Shown in pieces: positions 1-10,064 of a stretch of 64,000 bases of DNA (its first letter is position 1; each line of letters begins with the position of its first letter). The translations under genes and the position numbers were made by a program. Below the pieces are notes generated by a model. It saw nothing but the letters and a program-made list of their open reading frames with translations, searched no databases and was not told where the DNA came from. The stretch is taken from positions 62,001-126,000 of the forward strand of contig JAGFIS010000041.1 of the NCBI GenBank assembly GCA_024103425.1, in the 5' to 3' direction. The stretch is from Chitinophagaceae bacterium. GTDB lineage: Bacteria; Bacteroidota; Bacteroidia; Chitinophagales; Chitinophagaceae.

Positions 1-372
1 GTTGTTTTAATAAGCAGTTGTCAGAAGTCAGAAATAAAAATTGGGTACGATGCGATCATCGGTCAATGGGAATGGGTGCAGTCGAGCGGCGGATTTACAG
101 GGTGGACAATATCTCCGGCTACCGAAGGCTATACAAGTACGCTGCAGTTCACAAAAGATAAGTACAGAGTATTCAGAAACGACAGCCTTTTTGCAGAAGG
201 CTCTTACAAGTTAGAAATGAAGGTGTCTTCCATGACATCCAACAAGGAAAAAGTTTTGATGCTGGTATCTGACTTCGGGCCTGCGAATCAGAGGGTTGAA
301 TTTGAAGGAAAGAAGATGTTTCTTATCGATGAGTGCTACGATTGCTTTATATCTGAATACATTAAGAAATAA
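1..372 (+). CDS. lipocalin-like lipoprotein, 5'-truncated by window edge
   Basis: The reading frame is open from base 1. The first readable codons give VVLISSC, which is the end of a lipoprotein signal peptide with its lipobox Cys at bases 19-21, so the start codon lies before the window. A GTG at 76 could be mistaken for a start but falls inside the mature protein. The mature part (about 118 residues) has a GQWEWVQSSGG opening and alternating beta-strand sequence, which resembles the small lipocalin-like lipoproteins common in Bacteroidota. It is probably anchored in the envelope. The ligand or role is not known. A hairpin follows the stop. Confidence 0.7.
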   Translation, partial: VVLISSCQKSEIKIGYDAIIGQWEWVQSSGGFTGWTISPATEGYTSTLQFTKDKYRVFRNDSLFAEGSYKLEMKVSSMTSNKEKVLMLVSDFGPANQRVEFEGKKMFLIDECYDCFISEYIKK

Positions 373-373
373 A

Positions 374-395
374 ACCGGCCATTTACCGGGCCGGT
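374..395. terminator. bidirectional terminator hairpin between convergent genes
   Basis: ACCGGCC at 374-380 pairs perfectly with GGCCGGT at 389-395 across an 8-base loop. It sits between the plus-strand lipoprotein (stop at 372) and the minus-strand peptidase (stop at 420). Read on the minus strand the stem is followed by TTTTATTTC, so it is the better terminator for the peptidase gene; the plus-strand tail is weaker. Confidence 0.65.
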
Positions 396-419
396 CTTAC
401 TTAAATATTTAGCAGAAGA

Positions 420-2834
420 TTATTTTCTGTTCTTCACATATTTCTCCAACCACTGATCCTGTTCCCACAAGGTATGCAAGATTGATTCTTTGCTGCGGTA
501 TCCGTGGAATTCTTTCGGCAGCATTACTAATCTGACTGTGCCTCCCAATCCTTTAATGGCGCTGTATAGCCTTTCACTCTGTATAGGGAAAGTACCGGAG
601 TTTTCATCATCAATACCATGGATCAGCAGGATAGGTGTTTTGATTTTGTCTGCATGAAAAAATGGTGACATTTTGCCGTAAACATTCGGAGCCTGCCAGA
701 AGGTTCTGGTTTCGTTTTGGAAACCGAATGGAGTCAGCGTTCTGTTATAAGCACCGCTTCGTGCGAGGCCTGCAGCAAACAGATTCGTATGTGCCAGCAG
801 GTTAGCTGTCATGAAGGCACCATAAGAATGTCCGCCGACTGCAAAACGGTTTCTGTCGCCGACTCCGAGTCCGACAACGTAATTGATAAGTGAATTGGCA
901 TTGTCGGTAATCTGCTCAACAAATGAATCGTTCGGGTAATCATTACCAGTCCCTACAATCGGCATGTCGGCATTGTCGACCACCGCATAACCTCTGGTCA
1001 CCCAATAGATCGGAGATCCCCAACTGATTCTCGGGAAACGATAAGGCGAGCCTTTTACCTGTCCGGCAGCCTCTACAGTCTTGTACTCTCTCGGATAAGC
1101 CCATACCAATACGGGCAGCGGACCGTCTTCTTTTTTGTACCCTGCAGGTAGATAAAGCGTGCCGGTCAGTGTGATACCGTCACTGCGTTTGTATGACAAC
1201 TGTGATTTCTCAACTCCCTTAAGTCCGGGATACGGGTCGGGGAAGTCTGTAAGAGCTGATTCCTTTTTAGTTTTAAGATTCAGAGAGAAATAATTTGGCT
1301 GGTCTTCCAAAGATTCTCTTGAGAAATAAACTGAACCTGTGTTGTTAAAGAATACAGGCGACTCATAATAAGGTGCTTTCGATTTGAAAAGCGTATCTGT
1401 TTTGCCGGAAAGTAAATCCCATTTCATAATGAATGGACGGTCGCCTTGGGGAGAAGCTCCGTTAGATGTAGTAAAGACAGTAAGTGCTTTTGTCTTACCT
1501 TTTCCTTTATCGACAAGCACGGTTCCTCCTTCATCAGAGGATGTATAAAATCTGCCCGGATTTGAATAAGTATCTTCCGATGACCTGTTTGAGATTTCTT
1601 TTATGATTGCACCTGTTTCAGGGTTAATTAGCGTCATCACAGCAATCTGAGTCCTCCTCAGGTTTTCATTGACGATCGCGTATTCATCATTGATCCAGTT
1701 GATTCCGCCAAAGCGCAGTTTGGTCGAATACAATTTTTTGGCAGTTCCGCTAAATGGTGCGCTCAGTGTGTAAACAGCATCCATATATTCTGTCTTATTC
1801 GCCGGATTGCCTTCGTCTAATGCTTCTGTCCACACAATAGTAGCAGGTGCACCTTTTCTCCATTGGTAGGAGCGGGGCCCGGCAGGGACAGCATCAAACG
1901 CGATTGGGGTTTTATCGCCAAGCGGTGTCTGATTGAGTTCCTTTACAACATTCCCGTCTTTATCGAGAACAGTAGTGTTATATGGAAAATTGTAGATAGG
2001 CACTAAATACGAATAAGGGCGCTGGATAGTTTCTACCAAAATATAATTACCATCCGGTGAATAGTCGATGGTTTTAAAAATAGATGGTTTGTAAACAGAC
2101 TTTGAACTTCCATCGAGACCTATAATCTTCAAGTCAGAAGTAAGATAGAAGTCCATCAGTTTTTCGTCAAACGGATTTTGCAGTAAGTACTGGTATGTCC
2201 GTGCCGGAGTTCTTTTTCCAAGGTTTTCCTGAACTACCGGACCTTCGGGTACACCACTTTCTGTTGGCGGATTACCACGCTTTTCGCTGATGGTCTGTAC
2301 GAGTAATCCCGAACCATCCGGAACCCACTGGAACGGCCTTCCGTAAGCATTATTTATACGTCCGCTGAATACTTTGCGTGCAGAGAAATCAGAAAGATCA
2401 GCTACCCAGAGTTCTATACCGTTGAGGGTTTTATTGCCGAAGGCAAACTTGGTAGCGTCGGGGCTCCAGGTAATGCGGTTCATAATGAATCCTGGAGGAA
2501 GACCGCTAAGTTTAGAAGTCTTTCCTGTTGCGATTTCTTTAATGGTGATGCCATTATAAGTACCGCCTGACTCCGGTTCTAAGGTATTGGCTCTGGGATT
2601 GAATTTCAATCCTGCCAGTCCGATAACAGGCTGAGATGATTGCTCAATCGACTGAAATTCCGGAGCTTCCAGAATCAGCATATACTTTCCGTCCCTGCTG
2701 AAATTCACGGAAGGGAAGGAGGCTTCTGCAAGGTCAACAATGCTCTTAGGGGGAGTCTGATACTTGAGATTATTTTGCCCAAAACCGGTAACCCAAAATC
2801 CGGTTAAAAAAACTACAATCAATAACTTCCTCAT
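420..2834 (-). CDS. secreted S9 family (prolyl oligopeptidase-type) serine peptidase
   Basis: This 804-residue protein begins with a signal peptide (MRKLLIVVFLTGFWVTGFGQ). Residues about 40-540 form a beta-propeller-like region with WSPDATKFAFGN and PDGNYILVET type blades. The C-terminal alpha/beta hydrolase has a nucleophile elbow GGHSYGAF (Ser about 670), an acid in HGIDDENS (about 742-743) and the His of EFHGYRS (about 777), so the triad is complete. The family cleaves peptides after Pro or Glu-like residues in the periplasm. It lies 11 bases after the M14 peptidase gene on the same strand, which suggests a peptide-degradation operon. The exact cleavage specificity (glutamyl endopeptidase or dipeptidyl peptidase) cannot be read from sequence. 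Confidence 0.88.
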   Translation of the reverse strand: MRKLLIVVFLTGFWVTGFGQNNLKYQTPPKSIVDLAEASFPSVNFSRDGKYMLILEAPEFQSIEQSSQPVIGLAGLKFNPRANTLEPESGGTYNGITIKEIATGKTSKLSGLPPGFIMNRITWSPDATKFAFGNKTLNGIELWVADLSDFSARKVFSGRINNAYGRPFQWVPDGSGLLVQTISEKRGNPPTESGVPEGPVVQENLGKRTPARTYQYLLQNPFDEKLMDFYLTSDLKIIGLDGSSKSVYKPSIFKTIDYSPDGNYILVETIQRPYSYLVPIYNFPYNTTVLDKDGNVVKELNQTPLGDKTPIAFDAVPAGPRSYQWRKGAPATIVWTEALDEGNPANKTEYMDAVYTLSAPFSGTAKKLYSTKLRFGGINWINDEYAIVNENLRRTQIAVMTLINPETGAIIKEISNRSSEDTYSNPGRFYTSSDEGGTVLVDKGKGKTKALTVFTTSNGASPQGDRPFIMKWDLLSGKTDTLFKSKAPYYESPVFFNNTGSVYFSRESLEDQPNYFSLNLKTKKESALTDFPDPYPGLKGVEKSQLSYKRSDGITLTGTLYLPAGYKKEDGPLPVLVWAYPREYKTVEAAGQVKGSPYRFPRISWGSPIYWVTRGYAVVDNADMPIVGTGNDYPNDSFVEQITDNANSLINYVVGLGVGDRNRFAVGGHSYGAFMTANLLAHTNLFAAGLARSGAYNRTLTPFGFQNETRTFWQAPNVYGKMSPFFHADKIKTPILLIHGIDDENSGTFPIQSERLYSAIKGLGGTVRLVMLPKEFHGYRSKESILHTLWEQDQWLEKYVKNRK

Positions 2835-2845
2835 ACAATCATTTT

Positions 2846-5542
2846 TTATTTATTAGCGTATAGTTGGTTGAATAACATTCTGAAGGTACCGTGTGATTGT
2901 GCCCTGAAAGTGATCTGAGTAGAGCACACGAAGAGCTTACCTTTTCCTACCGGAGCAGTAAACGCAACAATACCGTCTTTCAGGTATGTTTTACCCCATG
3001 CCCATCCGCTTCGCAGTGGATCGCCTTCGTCAAACCATGCAAGCGGCTTGATCCCTTTTGAAACAGCATCGGGATTCAGGGCAAACACATTCGATTGAGC
3101 GAAAACCATATCTGCAGTGTTTCTCATACCTGCATTTTCAGGTTGTGTGTTATCGATCTGCAACTGCAGAATACTGCCGGGTACATAGTAGTCGTTGGAA
3201 CTTAACGGACTTTCTTCACCGGTCGGTTTCTTTGTAATTAACGCATTTCTTACAGGTAAGCCTAATAGATAGGCAAGGGTAGAGCTGGATCCTATTGCCA
3301 CTACATTTCCGCCGTTACTCATGAATTTTTCAAGCTCCGGAATTGTCTTTTCCTTAGTGATACTTCCTAACCATCCTCGGTATTCTGCCGGGATAGATTC
3401 TTCGTTCATCTGTCTGAAGAAAGCAGGAACAGGCCCTATAGGCATTCTTTCATCGATAAAGAGAATAACATCGTATTTGCTGTTCAGATCGCCTTTATCG
3501 AGATCTTTCGGAAACACCACATCAAACGGGAAGTGATACTGTTCGAGCATCCAGCGTACCCATCCGGAAGGCATAGAACCTCCGTATCTGTCGTACAGTG
3601 CTATTCTTGCAGGTTTTAAAGGGGTAGTGCCTGCTGGTTTACGGGTTACCGGTGTAGCAGTAACACCCCATTCGGTTGCTGCGTTCTTCAGTATCTGGCT
3701 TCCGCCTTTTGCTACATAGAAGTTTCCGTCGGCGTTTACTCTGGAAACTTCAATACCGGCCTTTAGCAGGTCATTAACCACGATGAATGCATTGTTTTGT
3801 TTCGGACTCAACAGGTACCCACCGGAAGAATTGGTGAAGGCAGCAGGAGTAAATGATTCAAGTTCACCATATGGAATTGAAGTAAAGGGTCCACTGAAAT
3901 CATTCAAAATCCTGTCAAATTCGATTCCCATTTGATAAGCCAGTGTCCAACCTGCAGCATCATACGGCCTTACCGGAGGGCCACCGGGATACTGGAAATC
4001 ATTGGGATGATCCTGAGGTTCGAACATATCGATGACATGCGGTCTGAATGCCTGATTGGTTCTCACGATGTAAGAACCTGAAGGGTATTCTTTGCCTTCA
4101 ACGGTGAAAGCATGTGTCGCTTTCTCAATGTGGATTCCTGAGATGATGAGTGCATTGATGAATCTGACCGCTGTTCCGAAGTCGGGCTGGTTTGCAGAGA
4201 TGATGTAACCTCTGGCATCTCTGTTTTCCGGGGATTTGAATACAGAGTCGTAAAGTCTGGAATTAGCATTCGCACCTCTGGATCCCTGGGAATTCTGCCT
4301 TGATCTGTCGATCAAAGCTTTCAGTGAGTCGATATGTTTAGGAGAAGGAGTCCAGTTATCTCTGTTTCCTTTTTCAATAGAATTGCGTCCCATTTTATAG
4401 ATGTTGTACAACAAATGGTCTTTGTTTCTGCTCGCATAATCCAATACTGCATAGTTCATGGAAACTGAGTAGTCAATTGAATTACGGAAGTGCCAGTCCT
4501 GTGGAGTCACGGGGAACGGAGTAGCCATATCTGGCATCAGCCTGTCTGGCACCAACGCTATTTTTGATGGAGTGGGTGAGCCAGTGGTTTCTGTAAGCAA
4601 TCCGATGATGTTATGAAAATACGCAGTTGTGCGCAACCCGCCATTCCACCAGGTAGAATAAACAGAACCTTTCATTCTTGTGAAACCCGGTTTGCCTTCT
4701 GTATTCAATCTGTTGATCATAGCTGCACCTACTGCATCAATTCCCGTAACCAGCAAAGGGTCATAAACATAGTTAAACGGATCTCGGTAAGGAGGGCCCG
4801 CTACTACTGCACCTGCCGGTGAGGTTTGGTGATGGTTGTACATAATCTGCGGAAGCCAATCAACATACATTACGCGCGACATATTGCGGGTCTCACTCAT
4901 GTTGTTCATGTAGAAGTCGCGGTTGTTATCGTGGCCGATGTATTTTTCATACAGCCTGGGTATGTTCATATTGCGCTTGGTAACATCCTGCTCCTGCATA
5001 TACCAGTTGGACACTATTTCTTGCCCGTCGGGATTGGCGTGTACCAGCAGTACTACTACATCATTGAGTATCCTCTGTGTCTCTTCATCATTGCGCGATG
5101 CAAGTTGATACAAAGTCTCAATAAGCTGGTGTGCTCCTACCGTTTCGTTGGCATGTAAACCGCCATCTATCCACACAACGGACTTGCCTTCTTTAGATAA
5201 CCTGCGGGCTTCATCATCAGTCAGCCCCTCGGCACGGGCCAGCTTCTGAGAGATGCTTTGATACTTGGAAATGTTTCTGATATTTTCAGGGGAAGAAACA
5301 ATGATGACATACTGGTTTCTTCCTTCTTCGGTTTTTCCGATCGGGCGCAACAATACGCGGTCAGATGCGTTGGCTACTTTTTTGTAATAGGCCTCTGCCT
5401 GGGTGTAATTGGCTAACATATAGTCGTCGCCGATATTAAAACCAAAATGCGATTTCGGTGTCGGTACCTGTGCCTTAGTATAAGATGAGGTTATTAAAAA
5501 GGCTGCCAACACAAAAGGGAGTACAATTTTCTTAAGATTCAT
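2846..5542 (-). CDS. secreted M14 family zinc carboxypeptidase-like protein
   Basis: The frame is open to 5620, but the first 26 codons are untypical and MNLKKIVLPFVLAAFLITSS at 5542 is a normal signal peptide, so I start there (898 residues). The zinc site is visible as GGLHANET (His about 130, Glu about 133) with a downstream NHHQT (His about 237-238), and LLTETTGSP supplies a likely catalytic Glu. The C-terminal half (about 500-898) has no catalytic motif; it looks like the glutamine-amidotransferase-like and beta-rich tail found in large Bacteroidota M14 proteins. The enzyme would trim peptides in the periplasm. It is probably co-transcribed with the S9 peptidase downstream. Confidence 0.87.
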   Translation of the reverse strand: MNLKKIVLPFVLAAFLITSSYTKAQVPTPKSHFGFNIGDDYMLANYTQAEAYYKKVANASDRVLLRPIGKTEEGRNQYVIIVSSPENIRNISKYQSISQKLARAEGLTDDEARRLSKEGKSVVWIDGGLHANETVGAHQLIETLYQLASRNDEETQRILNDVVVLLVHANPDGQEIVSNWYMQEQDVTKRNMNIPRLYEKYIGHDNNRDFYMNNMSETRNMSRVMYVDWLPQIMYNHHQTSPAGAVVAGPPYRDPFNYVYDPLLVTGIDAVGAAMINRLNTEGKPGFTRMKGSVYSTWWNGGLRTTAYFHNIIGLLTETTGSPTPSKIALVPDRLMPDMATPFPVTPQDWHFRNSIDYSVSMNYAVLDYASRNKDHLLYNIYKMGRNSIEKGNRDNWTPSPKHIDSLKALIDRSRQNSQGSRGANANSRLYDSVFKSPENRDARGYIISANQPDFGTAVRFINALIISGIHIEKATHAFTVEGKEYPSGSYIVRTNQAFRPHVIDMFEPQDHPNDFQYPGGPPVRPYDAAGWTLAYQMGIEFDRILNDFSGPFTSIPYGELESFTPAAFTNSSGGYLLSPKQNNAFIVVNDLLKAGIEVSRVNADGNFYVAKGGSQILKNAATEWGVTATPVTRKPAGTTPLKPARIALYDRYGGSMPSGWVRWMLEQYHFPFDVVFPKDLDKGDLNSKYDVILFIDERMPIGPVPAFFRQMNEESIPAEYRGWLGSITKEKTIPELEKFMSNGGNVVAIGSSSTLAYLLGLPVRNALITKKPTGEESPLSSNDYYVPGSILQLQIDNTQPENAGMRNTADMVFAQSNVFALNPDAVSKGIKPLAWFDEGDPLRSGWAWGKTYLKDGIVAFTAPVGKGKLFVCSTQITFRAQSHGTFRMLFNQLYANK

Positions 5543-5789
5543 GTTGATTAAGAATTTTTCTGGATGAAGGGATAAAGAAAGCAATCCGAAGCAGTTAGTG
5601 AGTGCCCGGGCTGCTACCAATTATAAATTATTAGACGATTTTAAAATAAATTTTCTTCGCCCTGCAATTGTGTTACAGAGTGGTGGCTAAGATACCAAAG
5701 GTCTTCCTGAAAGTTATCAGGTGAGACTTTTTAGTGATGTGTTGTGAGTAAAACTTGAGGATAAGTTTTCAGAAATGAGTTTATTTCTT

Positions 5790-6161
5790 TTATTGGTTGA
5801 GATAGACATTAATTTTATCCAGAAGAACATTGATGTCAAAAGGTTTCGAAATGAATTCGTCGGCACCGTATTCCTTTATTCCGGCAGCAGCACTGGGATG
5901 AGCAGAAATCATGATGACGGGCAAATCTTTGAGTTTCTTCTCTGCCTTAATTTTCTTACAGATAACACGGCCGTCGTGCCCACTGAGGAGCACGTCTAAT
6001 AATACCAGATCGGGCTTGAAGCTTTCAATTTTTGCCATCGTAGCTTCAGCCTTTTCGTTGACATCCACTGTGAATCCGTTTGAAGCCAATAAGATCTTCA
6101 TCACCGAAAGGATATCCGGGTCGTCATCTACTACTAAAATCCTGGACATATTGCTTTTCAT
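5790..6161 (-). CDS. receiver-only response regulator
   Basis: A single REC domain of 123 residues with no output domain. The acidic pair (Asp12-Asp13 in VVDDD), the phospho-acceptor Asp56 (DLVLLD), Ser86 and Lys106 (ISKPF) are all present, so it should be phosphorylated normally. The ATG overlaps the TGA of the upstream histidine kinase (ATGA, 6158-6161), showing translational coupling and naming the partner. A second ATG four codons later (MSRILVVDDD) could also be the start. Without a DNA-binding domain it must act by protein contact or pass phosphate on. Confidence 0.92.
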   Translation of the reverse strand: MKSNMSRILVVDDDPDILSVMKILLASNGFTVDVNEKAEATMAKIESFKPDLVLLDVLLSGHDGRVICKKIKAEKKLKDLPVIMISAHPSAAAGIKEYGADEFISKPFDINVLLDKINVYLNQ

Positions 6162-7207
6162 TTTTCTGCAAGTGGAATTTTGACTGAAAACTTTGAGTAT
6201 TCATTTTCCTTACTCTCCACTTTAATTTTACCATTGTGTTTTTTAACAATGCTCTGTGCGATGTAGAGCCCCATTCCCAACCCGGGAAAGGTCTCTTGAC
6301 GCTCTCCTGGTACTCTGAAGAATTTTTTGAAGACTTGTGAGTGATAATCTTCAGAAATACCGATTCCGTAGTCTGTTACGTCCACGTAGAGATTTTCGCC
6401 GTCTTCCCACAGTTCGATTTCCACCTTATCTTCTTCCTCAGAGTATTTAAGTGCATTAGCCAGCAGATTTTCCAATGCCTGCGAAAGCCTCTCTGCATCT
6501 CCGTAAACCATTCCTCCACACTTGCCGCAATTGAACTCAATCTTCCGTCCCGGATATAATAAATGCATTTTACTAATAACGACATTAATTAAATCTTTTA
6601 ACGGGAACTTCGTGAATCTGTATTCCAGTTTGCCCTCTCTGATTTTATTGGCATCCAAGAGGTCATTTACAACTTCCGAAAGCCTGTCTAATTGGTTAAG
6701 CGCACCCTGTGCATAAATGCCATACTTGATGTTTTTTTTCTTATCGAAGTATTGATCGAGCAGATGGAGGTACATTTTTAGCGAGGTGATGGGAGTGAGC
6801 AATTCATGGCTGACAGCGGTAATGAAATCACTTTTTTGTCGATCAAGTTCTTTCCACTCGTGGATATCTGAACATGTGCCGATGAAGCCAAGGAATTTAT
6901 TATCCTCGTCAAATCTCGGATTTGCAGTTTCCAGCATCCATTTATAGGTTCCATTCTTGCACCGCAGGCGATATTCAATGCGATAAGGCTTCTTGGTTTT
7001 ATAGCCTGTTTCAAAGCGGCGGCGCACATTGGGCAGGTCATCGCTGAAGATACCCGTCTCTCTGGCTTCTTCAATTTCCTTGCTAAGGGAACGGCCGCGG
7101 AACTTAAGCCATGCTTTATTGAAGTAGACAAAATGCTTTTTGTTGTCTGATAACCAGATTGGTACTGGAGTATCTTCAACTATTTTGAACAGTGTACTTT
7201 CATTCAT
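6158..7207 (-). CDS. PAS-domain sensor histidine kinase
   Basis: A 349-residue kinase with no signal peptide or membrane segment, hence cytosolic. A PAS fold covers about residues 5-125 (VPIWLSDNKKHFVYFN, then a PAC-like YKWMLETANPRF). The H box is AVSHELLTPI with His134, the N box ALENLLANALKYS, the G1 box TDYGIGISED and the G2 box GLGMGLYIAQS. All catalytic boxes are intact. It phosphorylates the receiver-only protein encoded immediately after it through a 4-base overlap. The signal sensed by the PAS domain is not evident. Confidence 0.93.
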   Translation of the reverse strand: MNESTLFKIVEDTPVPIWLSDNKKHFVYFNKAWLKFRGRSLSKEIEEARETGIFSDDLPNVRRRFETGYKTKKPYRIEYRLRCKNGTYKWMLETANPRFDEDNKFLGFIGTCSDIHEWKELDRQKSDFITAVSHELLTPITSLKMYLHLLDQYFDKKKNIKYGIYAQGALNQLDRLSEVVNDLLDANKIREGKLEYRFTKFPLKDLINVVISKMHLLYPGRKIEFNCGKCGGMVYGDAERLSQALENLLANALKYSEEEDKVEIELWEDGENLYVDVTDYGIGISEDYHSQVFKKFFRVPGERQETFPGLGMGLYIAQSIVKKHNGKIKVESKENEYSKFSVKIPLAEK

Positions 7208-7440
7208 TTTTCTACAGGTTTCAGAACCGTTGAACCTTTATGGGGAATGATGAAAATCACTTCACAATTCTGATACCCTCAGGAAAAACTGAAGCACACT
7301 AACAAACTCATCGTTCTCAAAACAGACTCAAGGTAACCGGACGGCCAGTGAATTTTACATGCAATACCCCACACGTTATTCTTCGTAATGAAAAAACAAG
7401 CGCATTTATTAATGCAAAATCTGTTCCTAAAAGTTGGGAA

Positions 7441-8679
7441 TCAGACGAGTTGCTTAAACTTTTCGGAAAGTGAGCGGTTGATCTCTTCCAGGAATTCCTC
7501 GGTGTACAGGTAATCTTTACCCGCTTCTACTTTGTTTCCTTTAATGCAGATTGCGAGGTCCTTGGTCATTTTACCGCTTTCAACGGTTTCGATACAAACC
7601 TGTTCAAGCATATGGGCAAAATCCTGCAACTTCTGGTTGCCATCCAATTTACCTCTGAATGCCAGACCTCTGGTCCAGGCAAAAATGGATGCTATTGGGT
7701 TCGTAGAAGTAGGGTTTCCTTTCTGATACTCGCGATAGTGGCGCGTTACTGTACCGTGAGCTGCTTCGGCTTCCATGGTTTTACCGTCAGGGGTAATCAG
7801 CACGCTGGTCATCAGTCCGAGTGAACCGAATCCCTGAGCCAGTGTATCGCTTTGTACATCTCCGTCGTAGTTCTTACAAGCCCAGATAAAGTTACCATTC
7901 CACTTCAGTGCACTGGCCACCATGTCGTCGATGAGCCTGTGTTCGTAGGTGATACCTGCTTTATCGAAAGCTTCTTTGAATTCTGTTTCGTAAATCTCCT
8001 GGAAGATGTCTTTAAATCTACCATCGTATTTCTTCAGTATAGTATTCTTGGTAGAGAGAAATAAAGGCCACTTTTTATTGAGAGCCATATTGAAGCAGCT
8101 TCTTGCAAATCCTTTGATGCTCTTATCCGTATTGTACATACTCATTGCCACACCGTCGCCAACGAAGTCATATACTTCCCATGTAGTAGCCTCACCGCCA
8201 TCTTCGGGAGTGAAGGTCATGGTGAGTTTTCCCTTGCCCTTGATCACGGCATCAGTAGCGCGATACTGATCGCCGAAGGCGTGACGACCGATGATGATTG
8301 GTGCTGTCCAGTTGGTTACCAGACGCGGAACATTCTTCATCACGATAGGCTCTCTGAAAACCGTTCCGTCGAGGATGTTTCTGATAGTGCCATTCGGGCT
8401 CTTCCACATATGGCTCAGGTTGAATTCTTTCACTCTGGCCTCATCAGGAGTGATGGTAGCACACTTAACACCTACGCCGTATTCTTTGATGGCGTTGGCA
8501 GCGTCTATTGTTACCTGGTCTTTCGTAGCATCCCTGTGCTGAATTCCGAGGTCAAAGTATTTGAGTTCTATGTCCAGGTAGGGCAGGATGAGTTTATCTT
8601 TAATGAATTTCCAGATTATACGTGTCATTTCATCGCCATCCAGCTCTACTACGGGGTTGGTTACTTTAATCTTTTCCAT
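7441..8679 (-). CDS. icd: NADP-dependent isocitrate dehydrogenase, type II (eukaryotic-like, homodimeric)
   Basis: Oxidises isocitrate to 2-oxoglutarate in the TCA cycle. The 412-residue protein follows human IDH1 almost residue by residue. Thr77, Ser94 (WKSPNGTIR), Arg100, Arg109 (GTVFRE) and Arg132 ([14 protein letters not shown]) are at the same numbers as the substrate-binding residues of IDH1. The start [20 protein letters not shown] matches the family. It lies 94 bases downstream of a second, unrelated-class isocitrate dehydrogenase on the same strand, which is unusual. Cytosolic. Confidence 0.95.
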   Translation of the reverse strand: MEKIKVTNPVVELDGDEMTRIIWKFIKDKLILPYLDIELKYFDLGIQHRDATKDQVTIDAANAIKEYGVGVKCATITPDEARVKEFNLSHMWKSPNGTIRNILDGTVFREPIVMKNVPRLVTNWTAPIIIGRHAFGDQYRATDAVIKGKGKLTMTFTPEDGGEATTWEVYDFVGDGVAMSMYNTDKSIKGFARSCFNMALNKKWPLFLSTKNTILKKYDGRFKDIFQEIYETEFKEAFDKAGITYEHRLIDDMVASALKWNGNFIWACKNYDGDVQSDTLAQGFGSLGLMTSVLITPDGKTMEAEAAHGTVTRHYREYQKGNPTSTNPIASIFAWTRGLAFRGKLDGNQKLQDFAHMLEQVCIETVESGKMTKDLAICIKGNKVEAGKDYLYTEEFLEEINRSLSEKFKQLV

Positions 8680-8773
8680 TGATAATAATTATGATTCGAA
8701 GTTTCGCAATATAGTTAAAAAGCGTCGTCGATTTTTATAAGAAAACCTTTAAAAAATGATTGTTACCAATTAA

Positions 8774-10039
8774 TTACAAATGTCTCATGATCTCATCACC
8801 AAATTCGCTGGTGGTGAGCAGGGTAGCCTTTTCCATCAGGTTGTAAAAATCGACCGTTACCCTTTTGTTTCTGATAGCAAGCCCCAGAGCGTTGGTTATT
8901 CTTTCTCCGGCTTCCTTCCATCCCAGATATTCCATCATCATCACACCACTTAGGATGAGAGACGACGGATTCATACTGTTGGTATTTGCAAATCTCGGCG
9001 CGGTACCGTGGGTGGCTTCGAAAATGGCATGACCTGTCTGGTAGTTGATATTGGCACCCGGGGCGATTCCGATACCACCCACCTGTGCTGCAAGTGCATC
9101 GCTGATGTAGTCGCCGTTCAGGTTGAGTGTGGCAATAATGGAATAGTCTTGTGGTGCGAGAAGTGCCTGTTGTAAAAAGTTATCGGCAATAGTGTCTTTG
9201 ATGATGACTTTACCGCCGATGGACGCTACTTTCATATCTTCGTTAGCTACTGTTTCACCACGCTCTTTCTTGGTTTTTTCCCATTGATTCCAGGTATAGG
9301 TTTCGTTCGGGAATTCGCGCTCTGCCAGTTCGTAGCCCCAGTTTTTGAAAGCACCCTCGGTGAACTTCATGATGTTGCCTTTGTGTACAAGCGTTACACT
9401 CGGTAGTTTGTTTTCTATGGCATACTGAATAGCAGAACGGATCAGTCTTTCAGATCCTTCTTTGGAAACTACTTTGATACCAACCGATGTAGTTTCGGGG
9501 AACCTGATTTTCTTAACGTTCATATTTTCCTGAAGGAAATCAATCACCGCCTTAGCTTCAACAGTTCCGGTCATGTATTCAATTCCTGCGTAAATATCTT
9601 CAGTATTCTCACGGAAGATGACCATATTCACTTTTTCGGGTTGCCACATAGGAGAGGGGACACCTTTAAAATATCTGATAGGCCTCTGGCAGACATAGAG
9701 ATCGAGTTCCTGACGCAGCAGTACATTCAGACTTCTGATACCGCCACCGACAGGAGTGGTCAGCGGACCTTTCATAGCTACCAGGTGGTCTCTCAGCGCC
9801 TGCATTGTTTCAGCCGGCATCCATTCTCCGGTTTTTTCAAAAGCTTCTTCACCTGCAAGCACCTTCTTCCAATGGATTTTTCTCTTACCGTCATATGATT
9901 TTTCTACTGCAGCGTCCAGTACTCTAACCGTTGCTTTCCATATATCCGGTCCGATTCCATCGCCCTCAATGAACGGGATAATAGGTTCATCAGGTACTAC
10001 TAATGTACCGCCGGATGTCTTTGTTATTTTGTCTGCCAT
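8774..10039 (-). CDS. icd: isocitrate dehydrogenase, type I (E. coli Icd class)
   Basis: The frame reaches 10102, but that start would overlap the preceding acetyltransferase gene; MADKITK at 10039 is preceded by a purine-rich stretch and gives a 421-residue protein close to the 416 of E. coli Icd. [19 protein letters not shown] carries the substrate Ser103, Asn105 and Arg109 (Ser113, Asn115, Arg119 in E. coli), and [13 protein letters not shown] is typical. The cofactor loop reads [17 protein letters not shown] and [12 protein letters not shown], so the E. coli NADP determinants Lys344, Tyr345, Tyr391 and Arg395 align by eye to Arg, Phe, Val and Asn. Cofactor preference is therefore uncertain. 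Confidence 0.92.
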   Translation of the reverse strand: MADKITKTSGGTLVVPDEPIIPFIEGDGIGPDIWKATVRVLDAAVEKSYDGKRKIHWKKVLAGEEAFEKTGEWMPAETMQALRDHLVAMKGPLTTPVGGGIRSLNVLLRQELDLYVCQRPIRYFKGVPSPMWQPEKVNMVIFRENTEDIYAGIEYMTGTVEAKAVIDFLQENMNVKKIRFPETTSVGIKVVSKEGSERLIRSAIQYAIENKLPSVTLVHKGNIMKFTEGAFKNWGYELAEREFPNETYTWNQWEKTKKERGETVANEDMKVASIGGKVIIKDTIADNFLQQALLAPQDYSIIATLNLNGDYISDALAAQVGGIGIAPGANINYQTGHAIFEATHGTAPRFANTNSMNPSSLILSGVMMMEYLGWKEAGERITNALGLAIRNKRVTVDFYNLMEKATLLTTSEFGDEIMRHL

Positions 10040-10064
10040 GTCTTGTTTTCTTTCTTTTTCTGTT

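Noticed and set aside
5542..5620. N-terminal extension of the M14 peptidase
   Set aside because: The extra 26 codons precede a normal signal peptide at 5542 and would bury it; taken as upstream non-coding sequence.
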